A model generated the notes under the pieces. It worked only from the letters and a program-made list of their open reading frames with translations. It was not told the origin of the DNA and searched no databases. Both the position numbers and the translations under genes were made by a program. DNA of 37,811 nucleotides from the NCBI GenBank assembly GCA_042088665.1, contig JBELMB010000036.1:1-37811 (forward strand). The letters run 5' to 3'. Source of the stretch: JBELMB01 sp042088665. GTDB taxonomy: Bacteria; Pseudomonadota; Alphaproteobacteria; Rhodobacterales; Rhodobacteraceae. Every line of letters begins with the position of its first letter. The stretch's first letter is position 1. Positions 25,226 through 33,463 of this stretch are shown piece by piece.

Positions 25226-25597
25226 ATGGCAAGAAAGTACAACTGGAAAACCGGCTGCGATGTCGAAGCGACGCTGAGCGTTATTGGCGGCCGTTGGAAA
25301 CCGATCCTCGTCTGCCGCCTGCTGAGTGGTCGCAAGAGGTTCAGCGAACTTTGCCGCCTCGCGCCGAACGCGACCGAGCGGATGATCACTTTGCAACTCA
25401 GGGAATTGGAGGCGGACGGCATCATCTCTCGCCACGTCTTTGCGGAGGTGCCGCCGCGCGTCGAGTATCAGGTGACGGACCTTGGCCGCAGCCTTGAACC
25501 CGTCATCGAGGCCATGCAGGTGTGGGGCAAGGGGTTCAAAGAGAGCCGCTTGTCCATCGAGGACGATCCTGTTCAGGCGGAAACCAACTGTGCATGA
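25226..25597 (+). CDS. HxlR-family transcriptional regulator
   Basis: This 123-residue winged-helix regulator has the family hallmarks: CDVEATLSVIGGRWKPILVC at the N-terminus, SGRKRFSELCRLAP, then MITLQLRELEADGIISR and VEYQVTDLGRSLEP. The N-terminal cysteine C11 is at the position of the redox- or quinone-sensing cysteine in characterised members such as YodB and HypR. The start follows GAGGACGGAGCAC. It is divergent from the MDR/SDR operon, which is its likely target; autoregulation is likely because the palindrome overlaps its own -35/-10 interval. Confidence 0.92.
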   Translation: MARKYNWKTGCDVEATLSVIGGRWKPILVCRLLSGRKRFSELCRLAPNATERMITLQLRELEADGIISRHVFAEVPPRVEYQVTDLGRSLEPVIEAMQVWGKGFKESRLSIEDDPVQAETNCA

Positions 25598-25613
25598 TGT
25601 TCATGCTCCCGGC

Positions 25614-25665
25614 TTGAAAACCCGACAGACCTGCTATAGCGGTTAGAGGTCAGACGTCTTTCCGT
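25614..25665 (+). promoter_or_regulatory. gntR promoter with GntR-type operator half-palindrome
   Basis: TTGAAA (25614-25619) and TATAGC (25635-25640) form a plausible promoter with a short 15-base spacer. GAGGTCAGA at 25646-25654, followed by CG and TCT, repeats the left half and centre of the perfect palindrome at 26622-26641. The right arm is degenerate. This suggests that GntR binds near its own transcription start. Confidence 0.45.
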
Positions 25666-25728
25666 GACTTCTGAACCAAGTGTTTGATTTAGAGGTGGCA
25701 GGGGCTGGCCGATCCGAACGACATAACC

Positions 25729-26526
25729 TTGCGTCTGCGCAAAATGATCGAGACTGATTTCGAGGACGGCGACCGGCTGCCGTCCGAGGTCAAGCTGTCG
25801 GAAAGCATGGGCGTGAGCCGCGCCAAGCTGCGCGAAGCCTTCGGCAGTCTCTGGCAAGCCGGTCTGATCGAGAAGAAATGGGGCGTCGGTACGATTGTCC
25901 GCAAGCCGACCGAGGCAAAACCGGTCGTTGTGCCTCTGCCGTTCATCCGCAGCGCGCCCAATCTGATCCGTGAAAGTGGTCTGACACCTTCTGTCTCTGA
26001 TGTGTCGATCGAGTGCGGACCGGCCGACGCCACCATCGCGGATCTGCTGAACATCAATGTTGGCAGCAACTACTGGCTGATTGACCGTGTTGTGCGCGCC
26101 GATGATCTGCCGGTTCAGCGCACGATTGATGCGGTTTGTGCCGAGGTCGAAGGCAAGGCGTTCGATGCCAGTGCTTTTGACGTGGATACGAACACGCTGG
26201 TGGCCATGTACCAGTCGCAACTCGACAGCAAGTTGAAGCGGTCGGACGGGCGGGTGACCGTGGTGCCAACCCCTATGGACACCGCCGGTCGTCTCGGCCT
26301 GCGAGAAGGGGATCCCGCATTGCTGGTCGAATACAGCACGCAGACGGATCGTGGCACGGTGCTGAGCTATTCCGTGACATGGTTCAATACCGCGCGCGTG
26401 GATATTCGTTTTGCAGCGGAACGCCCTGAGGCCTTCGACTTTCACGGCAGTATTCCGGAAGTCGCGCACAAACTCGTTCCTCCTGCAAAAGTCAGCTCTC
26501 ATCTGAGTGCTTTGAAGCACGTCTGA
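25729..26526 (+). CDS. GntR-family regulator, HutC/UTRA type
   Basis: The N-terminal winged helix is seen in DGDRLPSEVKLSESMGVSRA and KLREAFGSLWQAGLIEKKWG. The remaining residues form a UTRA-like effector domain with WLIDRVVRADDLPVQ and RTIDAVCAEV, ending in LSYSVTWFNTARVDIRFA. No ATG precedes the first helix. Candidate starts are CTG at 25705 (preceded by AGAGGTGG), TTG at 25729 and ATG at 25744; the TTG keeps the first helix (LRLRKMIETDF), whereas the ATG cuts into it. The length is about 265 residues, normal for the group. The next genes on the strand form a TRAP/catabolic cluster preceded by matching palindromes, so it is probably their local repressor. The effector is unknown. Confidence 0.88.
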   Translation: MRLRKMIETDFEDGDRLPSEVKLSESMGVSRAKLREAFGSLWQAGLIEKKWGVGTIVRKPTEAKPVVVPLPFIRSAPNLIRESGLTPSVSDVSIECGPADATIADLLNINVGSNYWLIDRVVRADDLPVQRTIDAVCAEVEGKAFDASAFDVDTNTLVAMYQSQLDSKLKRSDGRVTVVPTPMDTAGRLGLREGDPALLVEYSTQTDRGTVLSYSVTWFNTARVDIRFAAERPEAFDFHGSIPEVAHKLVPPAKVSSHLSALKHV

Positions 26527-26585
26527 CGCCCTGCGGCTCTGACCAGACCTGAAAACGGATTCATCGGGCTTCGACAAGGATTGTG

Positions 26586-26641
26586 TTGACAGGTCAGACG
26601 ACTCCGATCTAGCGTCTTCAAGAGGTCAGACCTCTGACCTC
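26586..26641 (+). promoter_or_regulatory. Promoter region of the TRAP/catabolic cluster with GntR operators
   Basis: GAGGTCAGA (26622-26630), CC, TCTGACCTC (26633-26641) is a perfect 9-bp inverted repeat with a 2-base centre. A second half-site AGGTCAGACG lies at 26591-26600, overlapping TTGACA (26586-26591), a good -35; the -10 is unclear. The same GAGGTCAGA occurs before gntR. Position and symmetry suit repression by the adjacent GntR protein. Confidence 0.6.
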
Positions 26642-26702
26642 ATTCCCCGCGCGTAAACAATCCGAAAACCGGAGTGCGCAGCGGGGTTGGGAGGACGTTG
26701 AC

Positions 26703-26720
26703 ATGCGCGTTTTGCGATGA
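26703..26720 (+). CDS. Possible five-codon leader cistron coupled to the SDR gene
   Basis: The only strong ribosome site here, GGGAGGA (26689-26695), is ideally spaced from ATG at 26703. That ATG opens only MRVLR before TGA (26718-26720), and this TGA overlaps the SDR start ATG at 26717 as ATGA. The SDR ATG itself is 21 bases from the ribosome site. The arrangement suggests translation of a minicistron followed by reinitiation. It is too short to have a product function. Confidence 0.4.
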   Translation: MRVLR

Positions 26721-27487
26721 ACGGGCATTGCCTGATCACGGGCGGTGCCGGTGCGATGGGTGCCGCGACAGCGCGCCTTGCCGCGAGGCAGGGCTACGCC
26801 GTATCACTGCTTTCGCTTGAGGCAGAGCGCGCCTCGGCGGAGCGGCTGGTCAGCGAAATCGCCTCGGCGGGTGGGGCGGCGCGCTTCATGGCTGCCGATG
26901 TCTCCGAAGAAAAGGACGTCCTCGCCGCCTATGCAGAGGCGACACGGAGCTTTGGCCCGCCGACGGCGGCGTTTCATGCCGCGGGCACATTTGTCGGAGC
27001 AATGGTGCGGGATCTGGATTTTGCTGCGATCTCAAGGCTTGTCGCGATCAACATCACGGGCCTGATGATCTGCTGCCGCGAAGCCGCCCGGGCCATGTCC
27101 CTCCAATCCGGTGGGAAAGGCGGATCCATCATCAATGTCTCGTCAATGGCCGCCACGATCGGGGGGCGGCCCGGGCACAGCGTCTATGCAGCCTCCAAAG
27201 GCGCCGTCGACGTGTTTTCCAAAGGGTTCGCAAAGGAAGTCGCGCGCGAAGGCATACGCGTCAATACCGTGCGCCCCGGCGCCGTTGCCAGCCCCATGAC
27301 CGCCGGTCTGGATGCGGACCCTGATCTGAAGCGGGCTGTCGAAGACTCCATTCCGATGGGTCGGATCGGACAGCCCGAAGAGATCGCCGACATCGCGCTG
27401 TGGCTCATGTCACCCGCGGCGTCTCTGGTCACCGGTGCGCACATCGATGCCGGTGGGGGAGGGTTCAATGTCGCCGGATCCATATGA
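26717..27487 (+). CDS. Short-chain dehydrogenase/reductase
   Basis: This 256-residue classical SDR has the cofactor loop TGGAGAMGAATARLAA, HAAGTFVGA in place of NNAG, the catalytic serine in INVSSMAATIGG, and Tyr/Lys in SVYAASKGAVDV. The product ends ALWLMSPAASLVTGAHIDAG, then GGG, as in FabG-like sugar alcohol or hydroxy-acid dehydrogenases. It is the first gene of the GntR-linked cluster and lies 30 bases before the split transketolase. It is presumed to oxidise a hydroxyl of the imported substrate or an intermediate. Confidence 0.9.
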   Translation: MNGHCLITGGAGAMGAATARLAARQGYAVSLLSLEAERASAERLVSEIASAGGAARFMAADVSEEKDVLAAYAEATRSFGPPTAAFHAAGTFVGAMVRDLDFAAISRLVAINITGLMICCREAARAMSLQSGGKGGSIINVSSMAATIGGRPGHSVYAASKGAVDVFSKGFAKEVAREGIRVNTVRPGAVASPMTAGLDADPDLKRAVEDSIPMGRIGQPEEIADIALWLMSPAASLVTGAHIDAGGGGFNVAGSI

Positions 27488-27517
27488 AATTCAAACCGCC
27501 GCAAAGGTTCAATTCCC

Positions 27518-28465
27518 ATGCTTCTAGCAAGAGAAGATCGCAGCCAGGTCTCGTCCGCCTTTGACGACATCAGCTTTGATCTGTGCAAGCGTCGTGATGA
27601 TGTCATCATGATGAGCGCGGATCTCAGCCAGTATGTTGATCTGTTCAAAGTTACAAAGGAGTTGCCGGACCAATATGTCGATGTCGGCATGGCCGAGCAA
27701 AACCTTGTTGGTGTCGCAGCGGGTTTGGCCAAGGCGGGATTTGTTCCGATCACGTCAACATTTGGCAGCTACGCCTCGCGCCGGTGCTTTGACCAGATGG
27801 TCATCTGCATGGGCACCAGCCGGAACACCGGCATCTGTATCGGGTTTACGCCGGGCATCACGAGCCCTGCGCCGATCCATCACCAGGGCACCGAAGACCT
27901 TGGCATGTTGCGCGCTGTGCCCCATGCCACCGTCATCGATGCGATGGATGTAACGGATTTTGCCCAGGCGCTGGATGTAGCCTGTGAAACGCCGGGGCTG
28001 GTCTATATGCGCGGACACCGCGGGACGACGCCAAGCTGGCTTGACCCCAAGAGTTTCAAGTTCGAACTGGGCAAGACCTACCCGCTGCGCACCGGATCGG
28101 GTGTGGGCGTGATCTCCTGCGGCCACGCCTCCCAATGGGCAGTCGAGGCATCGGATATCCTTGCGGATGAGGGATTTGATCATTCCTTGCTGCATGTTCC
28201 GACGATCAAGCCTGTGAACGAACAGGAAATCCTCGACTACTGTTTTGCGCACGACCAGATCGTCACCATCGAGAACCATCAGATCTCGACGGGTTTGGGC
28301 GGACTCGTGAGCGAGGTCACCAGCAAGGTCGGGCGCGGGCCGCGCATCACCCGTATCGGCGTGCCCGACAGTTGGGCGCCCGGTGGGTCCGTGCGGCACA
28401 TCCGTCAGCACTTTGGCCTCGACGGACCTGCATTGGCGAAACGGATCATGGAGGTGGCGCAATGA
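27518..28465 (+). CDS. Transketolase, C-terminal subunit (Pyr and C-terminal domains)
   Basis: This 315-residue protein corresponds to the second half of transketolase. Its pyrimidine-binding domain includes YVDVGMAEQNLVGVAAGLAK, where E60 is the glutamate expected to activate thiamine diphosphate. The loop PAPIHHQGTEDLGMLRAVPH provides further active-site residues. The C-terminal domain carries VGVISCGHASQWAVEASDIL. It overlaps the N-terminal subunit gene by 4 bases (ATGA) and must form an active complex with it. The order, C-terminal gene first, is the reverse of the common arrangement. Split transketolases are known from pentose as well as apulose and sulfosugar pathways, so the acceptor and donor are open. 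Confidence 0.9.
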   Translation: MLLAREDRSQVSSAFDDISFDLCKRRDDVIMMSADLSQYVDLFKVTKELPDQYVDVGMAEQNLVGVAAGLAKAGFVPITSTFGSYASRRCFDQMVICMGTSRNTGICIGFTPGITSPAPIHHQGTEDLGMLRAVPHATVIDAMDVTDFAQALDVACETPGLVYMRGHRGTTPSWLDPKSFKFELGKTYPLRTGSGVGVISCGHASQWAVEASDILADEGFDHSLLHVPTIKPVNEQEILDYCFAHDQIVTIENHQISTGLGGLVSEVTSKVGRGPRITRIGVPDSWAPGGSVRHIRQHFGLDGPALAKRIMEVAQ

Positions 28466-29337
28466 CCAGCAACTCCGAGAAGCGTCTGAAGACACTGGAG
28501 CTTTGGGCGGCCAAGATGCGCCGGAACGTAGTGAGTATTTGCATGCAGCGAGGTGGCTATGCCGGGCAAGGCGTCGCGCTCTCCGATGTCGGCGCCTGTC
28601 TCTATTTCGATGAAATGCGTCCGGACGGGAACGGCTGGTATCATGATCGCTTTGTCAATTCCAACGGGCACGACACGATCATCAACTACGCCGCGATGGC
28701 CGAAATGGGCCTCTATACGATGGAAGAACTGCACACGATGGGCGCGGATGGCTCGCCCATCGATCAAAGCCCGATCGAGGGCGCCCGCGGGTTCGAGATC
28801 ACCTCGGGGTCCTTGGGCACCGGGGTCAGTCAGGCCGCGGGTATCGCCTTGGGCGAGCGCAAGAAAGGCAGCGACAAGCGGGTGATTTGCCTGCTTTCGG
28901 ACGGCGAATTGCACGAGGGCAGCGTCTGGGAGGCCTTCATGTTTGCCGCCCACCAGAAGCTGTCAAATTTTGTCGTCATCATCGACAACAACGATCTTGG
29001 CGCCACGGGAAAGACGTCCGACGTGCTCGCGGTCGAGCCGGTCAAGGACAAGATGGAAGCCTTTGGCTTTCACGCGCGGCAGATCAACGGCAACTCGATT
29101 CCCGAGGTGCTGGATGCCTTCGAAGAAGCGCGCAGCATCAAGGACAAACCCTACGCCATGATCGCGGACACCAGAATCTTTGCCGGGATCGATGTGTATC
29201 AGGATGCCATCCCCTTTGCTCATTTCGTTGGGGCGAATGGCCGTTGGGACACCGGTTTCCTCGAATGGGCGCCGGGCTGGCAAGAAATCCTGCAGAAAAT
29301 CGAACGACTTGAGGGGGAGCTGGCGGCAATGGACTAG
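28462..29337 (+). CDS. Transketolase, N-terminal subunit (thiamine diphosphate-binding)
   Basis: This 291-residue protein is the PP domain half of transketolase. The diphosphate/magnesium motif is visible as SDGELHEGSVWEAF, from about 146, and ends at N177 in IIDNNDLGATG. The substrate-side histidine region is NSNGHDTIINYAA and the loop is TSGSLGTGVSQAAGIALGER. The start is the ATG overlapping the TGA of the C-terminal subunit gene, with GGAGGTGG just upstream. Together with its partner it transfers a two-carbon ketol unit between a ketose and an aldehyde. Confidence 0.92.
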   Translation: MTSNSEKRLKTLELWAAKMRRNVVSICMQRGGYAGQGVALSDVGACLYFDEMRPDGNGWYHDRFVNSNGHDTIINYAAMAEMGLYTMEELHTMGADGSPIDQSPIEGARGFEITSGSLGTGVSQAAGIALGERKKGSDKRVICLLSDGELHEGSVWEAFMFAAHQKLSNFVVIIDNNDLGATGKTSDVLAVEPVKDKMEAFGFHARQINGNSIPEVLDAFEEARSIKDKPYAMIADTRIFAGIDVYQDAIPFAHFVGANGRWDTGFLEWAPGWQEILQKIERLEGELAAMD

Positions 29338-29412
29338 CCGCCCACACCATCCGAACGACCCACACAAAAGAGTGCGCCAAAGCACCGAAATCGCAAAATG
29401 GAGGAGACTGGA

Positions 29413-30486
29413 ATGAAAATGACCAACTGGATGAAGACACTTGCGTTCGGGGCGGCGGTCGCCGTCGCATGCGCACCGACAGCCTGGGCCAAAGAACTCA
29501 AGGTCGGCAGCTACGAGCCGGAAAGCCACTATCTGGTGGAATTTGTCTACAAGCCCTATTTCGAGGAAGTCACCCGCCGCACAAATGGCGAGTTGACGTT
29601 CAAGTGGTTCCACGGCGGCACGCTCGTGAAGGCACCGCAAACCGTCGATGGCCTGAAATCCGGCCTTGTCGACGTGGTTGTGACGACGGGTATCTTTACG
29701 CAGGAAAGCCTGTTCCCGACCACGCACGTCATGACCCTGCCGTTCCAGTTCGACAGCACGGTCGAAGCGGCGCATGTCTTCCAGAAGATGTACAATGAGA
29801 TCCCCGAGGTTCAGGCCGAGTTCGAAGGACTTGTGCCGCTGGGCTTCCACGTCTCGGATTTTTTCAATCTGCACATCCACAAGGACGTGGCACCCGTGCG
29901 CACGCTGGAAGATCTGCAAAAGCTGGAAATCGGCGCGTTCTCGAAGTCGGGCGTGACATACAGTGAACTGCTGGGGGCCACACCGCGCAACATCAAGCTC
30001 GAAGACCTCTACGTGTCGCTGCAGCGCAAGGCGATCGATGGCATCTGGTTCCCGACGGCACCCTTGATCAAGTGGAAGATGACGGACCACACGTCCAACC
30101 ACTCGCTCGTGGGCGGGCCCTTCGTGATGATCCCGATGACCATGGCTCAGCCGGTTTGGGATGGTCTGACGGACGAGCAGCGCGAGGTCTTCAAATCGAT
30201 GGAGAATGAGCTGACCAACTTCACCGGCGCGATCGTGGACAACCGTCGCGGCTCTTCTGTGGCCAAGATGGAAGGCCGGGGCGACAACATCATTCGCCTG
30301 TCTGAAGAAGAAAAGGCCAAGTGGGTCGCGCAGACACAGCCAGCCTATGACACCTGGATGGCTCTGATGGCTGAAAAGGGCAACGATGGCGAAGCGATCC
30401 TTGCCAAGGTGCGCGAGTACACCGCCGAGTTCAAGGGCATGGACTACACCGCGGCCGAGTGGTGGGGCGACAGCTGGCAGGAGTAA
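29413..30486 (+). CDS. TRAP transporter substrate-binding protein (DctP family)
   Basis: This 357-residue periplasmic protein has a signal peptide with basic head MKMTNWMKT, a hydrophobic core and cleavage after PTAWA. The mature part has WFHGGTLVKAPQTVDGLKSG, MTLPFQFDSTVEAAHVFQKM and LEDLYVSLQRKAIDGIWFP, typical of DctP. In the motif where most family members have an arginine that clamps the ligand carboxylate (KxRVP, SiaP R147), this protein reads LEIGAFSKSG, placing glycine 174 there. The start is set by GGAGGAGACTGGA. It lies between the transketolase genes and the fused membrane subunit and supplies the cluster's substrate from the periplasm. Confidence 0.92.
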   Translation: MKMTNWMKTLAFGAAVAVACAPTAWAKELKVGSYEPESHYLVEFVYKPYFEEVTRRTNGELTFKWFHGGTLVKAPQTVDGLKSGLVDVVVTTGIFTQESLFPTTHVMTLPFQFDSTVEAAHVFQKMYNEIPEVQAEFEGLVPLGFHVSDFFNLHIHKDVAPVRTLEDLQKLEIGAFSKSGVTYSELLGATPRNIKLEDLYVSLQRKAIDGIWFPTAPLIKWKMTDHTSNHSLVGGPFVMIPMTMAQPVWDGLTDEQREVFKSMENELTNFTGAIVDNRRGSSVAKMEGRGDNIIRLSEEEKAKWVAQTQPAYDTWMALMAEKGNDGEAILAKVREYTAEFKGMDYTAAEWWGDSWQE

Positions 30487-30503
30487 TCCTCCACGACAGT
30501 CCG

Positions 30504-30525
30504 GGGAATGGCCGAGGCCATTCCC
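30504..30525 (+). terminator. Intercistronic hairpin after dctP
   Basis: GGGAATGGCC (30504-30513) pairs perfectly with GGCCATTCCC (30516-30525) around GA. No T-run follows. It lies in the 139-base gap between the binding-protein and membrane-subunit genes and probably serves mRNA stability or partial termination, giving excess binding protein. Confidence 0.55.
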
Positions 30526-30625
30526 TGCGATTGGTCAGGCGTCTCATCACCCCCTAAAGATGCCATGACCGGGCGTGGTTCTTGCGAACCATGCCGCCCA
30601 TCCCAGGTCTTGGAAGGACGATTTG

Positions 30626-32644
30626 ATGACATCGCAAGAGCCGGATACGGATGCACCGATTGACATTGCGCAACTGGAAAGCGGTGGACCGCCGCGTGCC
30701 GTTGCCGGCGATGACCTCTTTGGTCGGATCGGCCGGGCCCTGCACGCTGTCTTGGACCCGGTGTGTCGATACCTGTGTTACGGGGCTGCCATCGTCACCC
30801 TGCTGATGTCTCTTGCGATGGTCGTCGATCTGGTAAGCCGCATGGCGTTCGGCAGACCCATGTCCGGCATGATTGAACTTCAGACCTACATGCTGGTGTT
30901 CATGGCGTTCTTCAGCATCGCCTACACCATGCTGAAGAACCAGCATGTGTCGGTCGACCTCATCACATCGATGATGTCCGCCCGCACGAACAGTATCCTG
31001 CAAAGCATATTCAACAGTTGGGGTGCCTTCATCTTTGGTGCGATGGCATGGCTCAGTGCCGCACGCGCGATGGAGGCGTTTCGACGCGAAGAAATTTCCG
31101 ACATCATCGCGATGCCCTTCTGGGTGCTCTATGCCGTCGTGGCGCTTGGCACCTTCTTGCTTGCCATGACGCTGGTCAGTCTGCTTTTTTCGCACCTCTC
31201 AGGGCTCTATCAAGACATCAGGGACCGCACCAAATTCGGGATCGTCCTGGCGGTGATTGTCGTGGTCTCCCTTCTCGGCATGTTTTCGGGCCTGATCCTC
31301 AAGGGCATCGCGCCGGATCTGAGTTCGCCCGCCGTCGGCCTGTTGTTTACCGCCTTCCTGATGATCATTCTCTTGCTCGGGTTCCCGGTCGGGTTTTCAA
31401 TGGCCTTTGCGGGGCTCACCGGGCTGTTCTACCTCATCGGAAGCCGGGTCGCGTTCAATGTGGCCAAGATCAACACCTATGACGCGGTGGCGGTCTACTT
31501 CTTTTGCGTGATCCCGTTTTTCCTCCTGATGGGCTTCTTGATCCTGCACGCGGGGATCGGTGCCAAACTCTACAATGCCGGGATCAAGGTTTTCGGGCGT
31601 CTTCCCGGCGGGTTGGCGGTCGGAACCGTCGCGGGCTGCGGTGGATTTGCGGCGATTTGCGGTGACAGCGTCGCGTCTGCGGCGACGATGGGATCGGTCT
31701 CGATCCCCGAGATGAAAAAATACGACTACGACGATTCACTCGCCACGGGCGCTGTGGCCGCCGGTGGCACATTGGGGATCCTGATCCCGCCCAGTATTGG
31801 CTTTGTGGTCTACGGCATCATCACCGAGCAATCGATAGGCAAGATGTTCATGGCGGGGATCGTGCCGGGGATCATCCTGACGCTTGGCTTTGCCTTTGCC
31901 GCCTACATCCAATGCGTCATCAACCCCAAGCTTGGCCCCAAGTCGGAAAGGTTCACGGCGCGTGAAATTGCGCGGTCCATCTTTGACATCTGGCCCGTTG
32001 GCGCGCTCTTTGCGGCCGTCATCGGAGGCATCTATTCCGGCATCCTGACGCCCACCGAGGCAGGCGGTGTCGGGGCCAGCGGAGCACTTCTGATCGCGCT
32101 CTTTGCCAAGGGGTTCAACAGCCGCAAACTGTTTGCCGCCCTGTTGGAGGCCACGACGACCAGTGCCATGATCTTCACGATCCTGATCGGGGTCGGGCTG
32201 CTGGGTTACTTCATCACGCTCACGGATCTGCCGCTGTCCTTTGCGAACTTCCTGAACACGCTCGATGTGTCCCGATACGTGATCTACGTTCTGATCCTGC
32301 TGCTCTATCTGGTGCTGGGTATGGTGATGAACATCATTCCCATGATGATGCTGACCCTGCCAATCCTGTTTCCGACGGTCGTCGGCTTGGGGTTCGATCC
32401 GATCTGGTTTGGCGTGATCATGGTCATCATGATGGAGATGGGCCAGATCACGCCGCCGGTGGGCATCAATGTCTTTGTGATCCACGGCGTCGCCAAGAAG
32501 TACAACGTTTCCATGGCCACGATCTACCGCGGGATCATCCCGTTTGTTCTGGTCGAGGTTGTCGTGATCTTCTTGCTCACGCTGTTCCCTGACATCGTCT
32601 TGTGGCTGCCCAATTCCATGGACGTGCTCGCACCGCTGGACTAA
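30626..32644 (+). CDS. TRAP transporter fused small and large membrane subunits (DctQM)
   Basis: This 672-residue inner-membrane protein joins both TRAP membrane subunits. Residues about 45-190 form the DctQ part, with four helices (for example YGAAIVTLLMSLAMVVDLVS and FWVLYAVVALGTFLLAMTLV). A linker helix near FGIVLAVIVVVSLLGMFSG follows, and the rest is DctM. DctM landmarks are LLLGFPVGFSMAFAGLTGLF, GTVAGCGGFAAICGDSVAS, LGILIPPSIGFVVYGIITEQ, ILTPTEAGGVGASGA and MGQITPPVGINVFV. The start MTSQEPDTD is preceded by GGAAGGACG. The transporter uses a sodium gradient by family rule. Its 3' end is 11 bases from the next SDR gene. Confidence 0.93.
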   Translation: MTSQEPDTDAPIDIAQLESGGPPRAVAGDDLFGRIGRALHAVLDPVCRYLCYGAAIVTLLMSLAMVVDLVSRMAFGRPMSGMIELQTYMLVFMAFFSIAYTMLKNQHVSVDLITSMMSARTNSILQSIFNSWGAFIFGAMAWLSAARAMEAFRREEISDIIAMPFWVLYAVVALGTFLLAMTLVSLLFSHLSGLYQDIRDRTKFGIVLAVIVVVSLLGMFSGLILKGIAPDLSSPAVGLLFTAFLMIILLLGFPVGFSMAFAGLTGLFYLIGSRVAFNVAKINTYDAVAVYFFCVIPFFLLMGFLILHAGIGAKLYNAGIKVFGRLPGGLAVGTVAGCGGFAAICGDSVASAATMGSVSIPEMKKYDYDDSLATGAVAAGGTLGILIPPSIGFVVYGIITEQSIGKMFMAGIVPGIILTLGFAFAAYIQCVINPKLGPKSERFTAREIARSIFDIWPVGALFAAVIGGIYSGILTPTEAGGVGASGALLIALFAKGFNSRKLFAALLEATTTSAMIFTILIGVGLLGYFITLTDLPLSFANFLNTLDVSRYVIYVLILLLYLVLGMVMNIIPMMMLTLPILFPTVVGLGFDPIWFGVIMVIMMEMGQITPPVGINVFVIHGVAKKYNVSMATIYRGIIPFVLVEVVVIFLLTLFPDIVLWLPNSMDVLAPLD

Positions 32645-32655
32645 GGAGAAATGCA

Positions 32656-33450
32656 ATGATTTCAGGCGCCAACGACCTTGGGGTCACGCTGGAAGGCATG
32701 CGCGCCGTCATCTCTGCAGGCGCCGCCGGGATCGGGCGCTCGATCGCCGATGCCCTGATCCGGGCCGGTGCCAAGGTTGCGGTTTTCGACGTCTCCGAAG
32801 GGGCGGTCAGGGACATGCAGGACGCCCATCCAGATGTCCTTGCCCGGCAGGTGGACGTTTCAGAGCGTCTCGGCGTCGATGCCTTTTTCGACGAGGTCGC
32901 AGCCGAATTCGGGGGGCTCGACATATTGGTGAACAACGCAGGGATTGCTGGCCCGACGGCGCATGTCGAAGACATCGATCCCGGCGCATGGGAGGCCACG
33001 ATTGCGATCAACCTCACCGGCCAGTTCTATTGTGCGCGCAAGGCAGCCCCGATGCTCAAGGCCTCTGCCCATGGTGCAATGATCAACATCGCATCGGTTG
33101 CCGGGCGATTGGGCTATGCCAGCAGAACACCCTATGCGGCGTCCAAATGGGCCATCGTCGGCTTTACCAAGAGCCTCGCCATCGAGATGGGCCCCGACGG
33201 TGTGCGCGTGAATGCCATTCTGCCGGGCATCGTCGAAGGGCCGCGCATGGACGGTGTTATTCAGGCGCGCGCGGAGGCCCTCGGCACCAGCTTTGATGAC
33301 ATGCGCGAAGAATACCTTGGGAAAATCTCGTTGCGTCGGATGGTCAGCATGCAGGACGTCGCCAACATGGCGCTGTTCCTGTGTTCACCGGCGGGCGGAA
33401 ACATCTCCGGGCAGGCGCTCAGCGTTTGCGGCAATGTCGAAACGCTCTGA
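32656..33450 (+). CDS. Short-chain dehydrogenase/reductase
   Basis: This 264-residue classical SDR has SAGAAGIGRSIADAL (TGxxxGIG with serine for threonine), an aspartate in VAVFDVSEG after the second strand suggesting NAD preference, and NNAGIAGPTAH. The catalytic serine lies in INIASVAGRLGYAS and Tyr/Lys in TPYAASKWAIVG. The PGIVEGPRMDGVI loop is typical. AGGAG lies 6 bases before the ATG at 32656; an ATG at 32651 only opens a two-codon frame. It follows the TRAP gene by 11 bases and precedes the BKACE gene by 13. It could make the beta-keto acid used by BKACE (inference). Confidence 0.92.
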   Translation: MISGANDLGVTLEGMRAVISAGAAGIGRSIADALIRAGAKVAVFDVSEGAVRDMQDAHPDVLARQVDVSERLGVDAFFDEVAAEFGGLDILVNNAGIAGPTAHVEDIDPGAWEATIAINLTGQFYCARKAAPMLKASAHGAMINIASVAGRLGYASRTPYAASKWAIVGFTKSLAIEMGPDGVRVNAILPGIVEGPRMDGVIQARAEALGTSFDDMREEYLGKISLRRMVSMQDVANMALFLCSPAGGNISGQALSVCGNVETL

Positions 33451-33463
33451 AAACGGGATCCCC

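Noticed and set aside
25573..26577. Minus-strand 334-codon frame opposite gntR
   Set aside because: It is antisense to a regulator with clear winged-helix and UTRA motifs.
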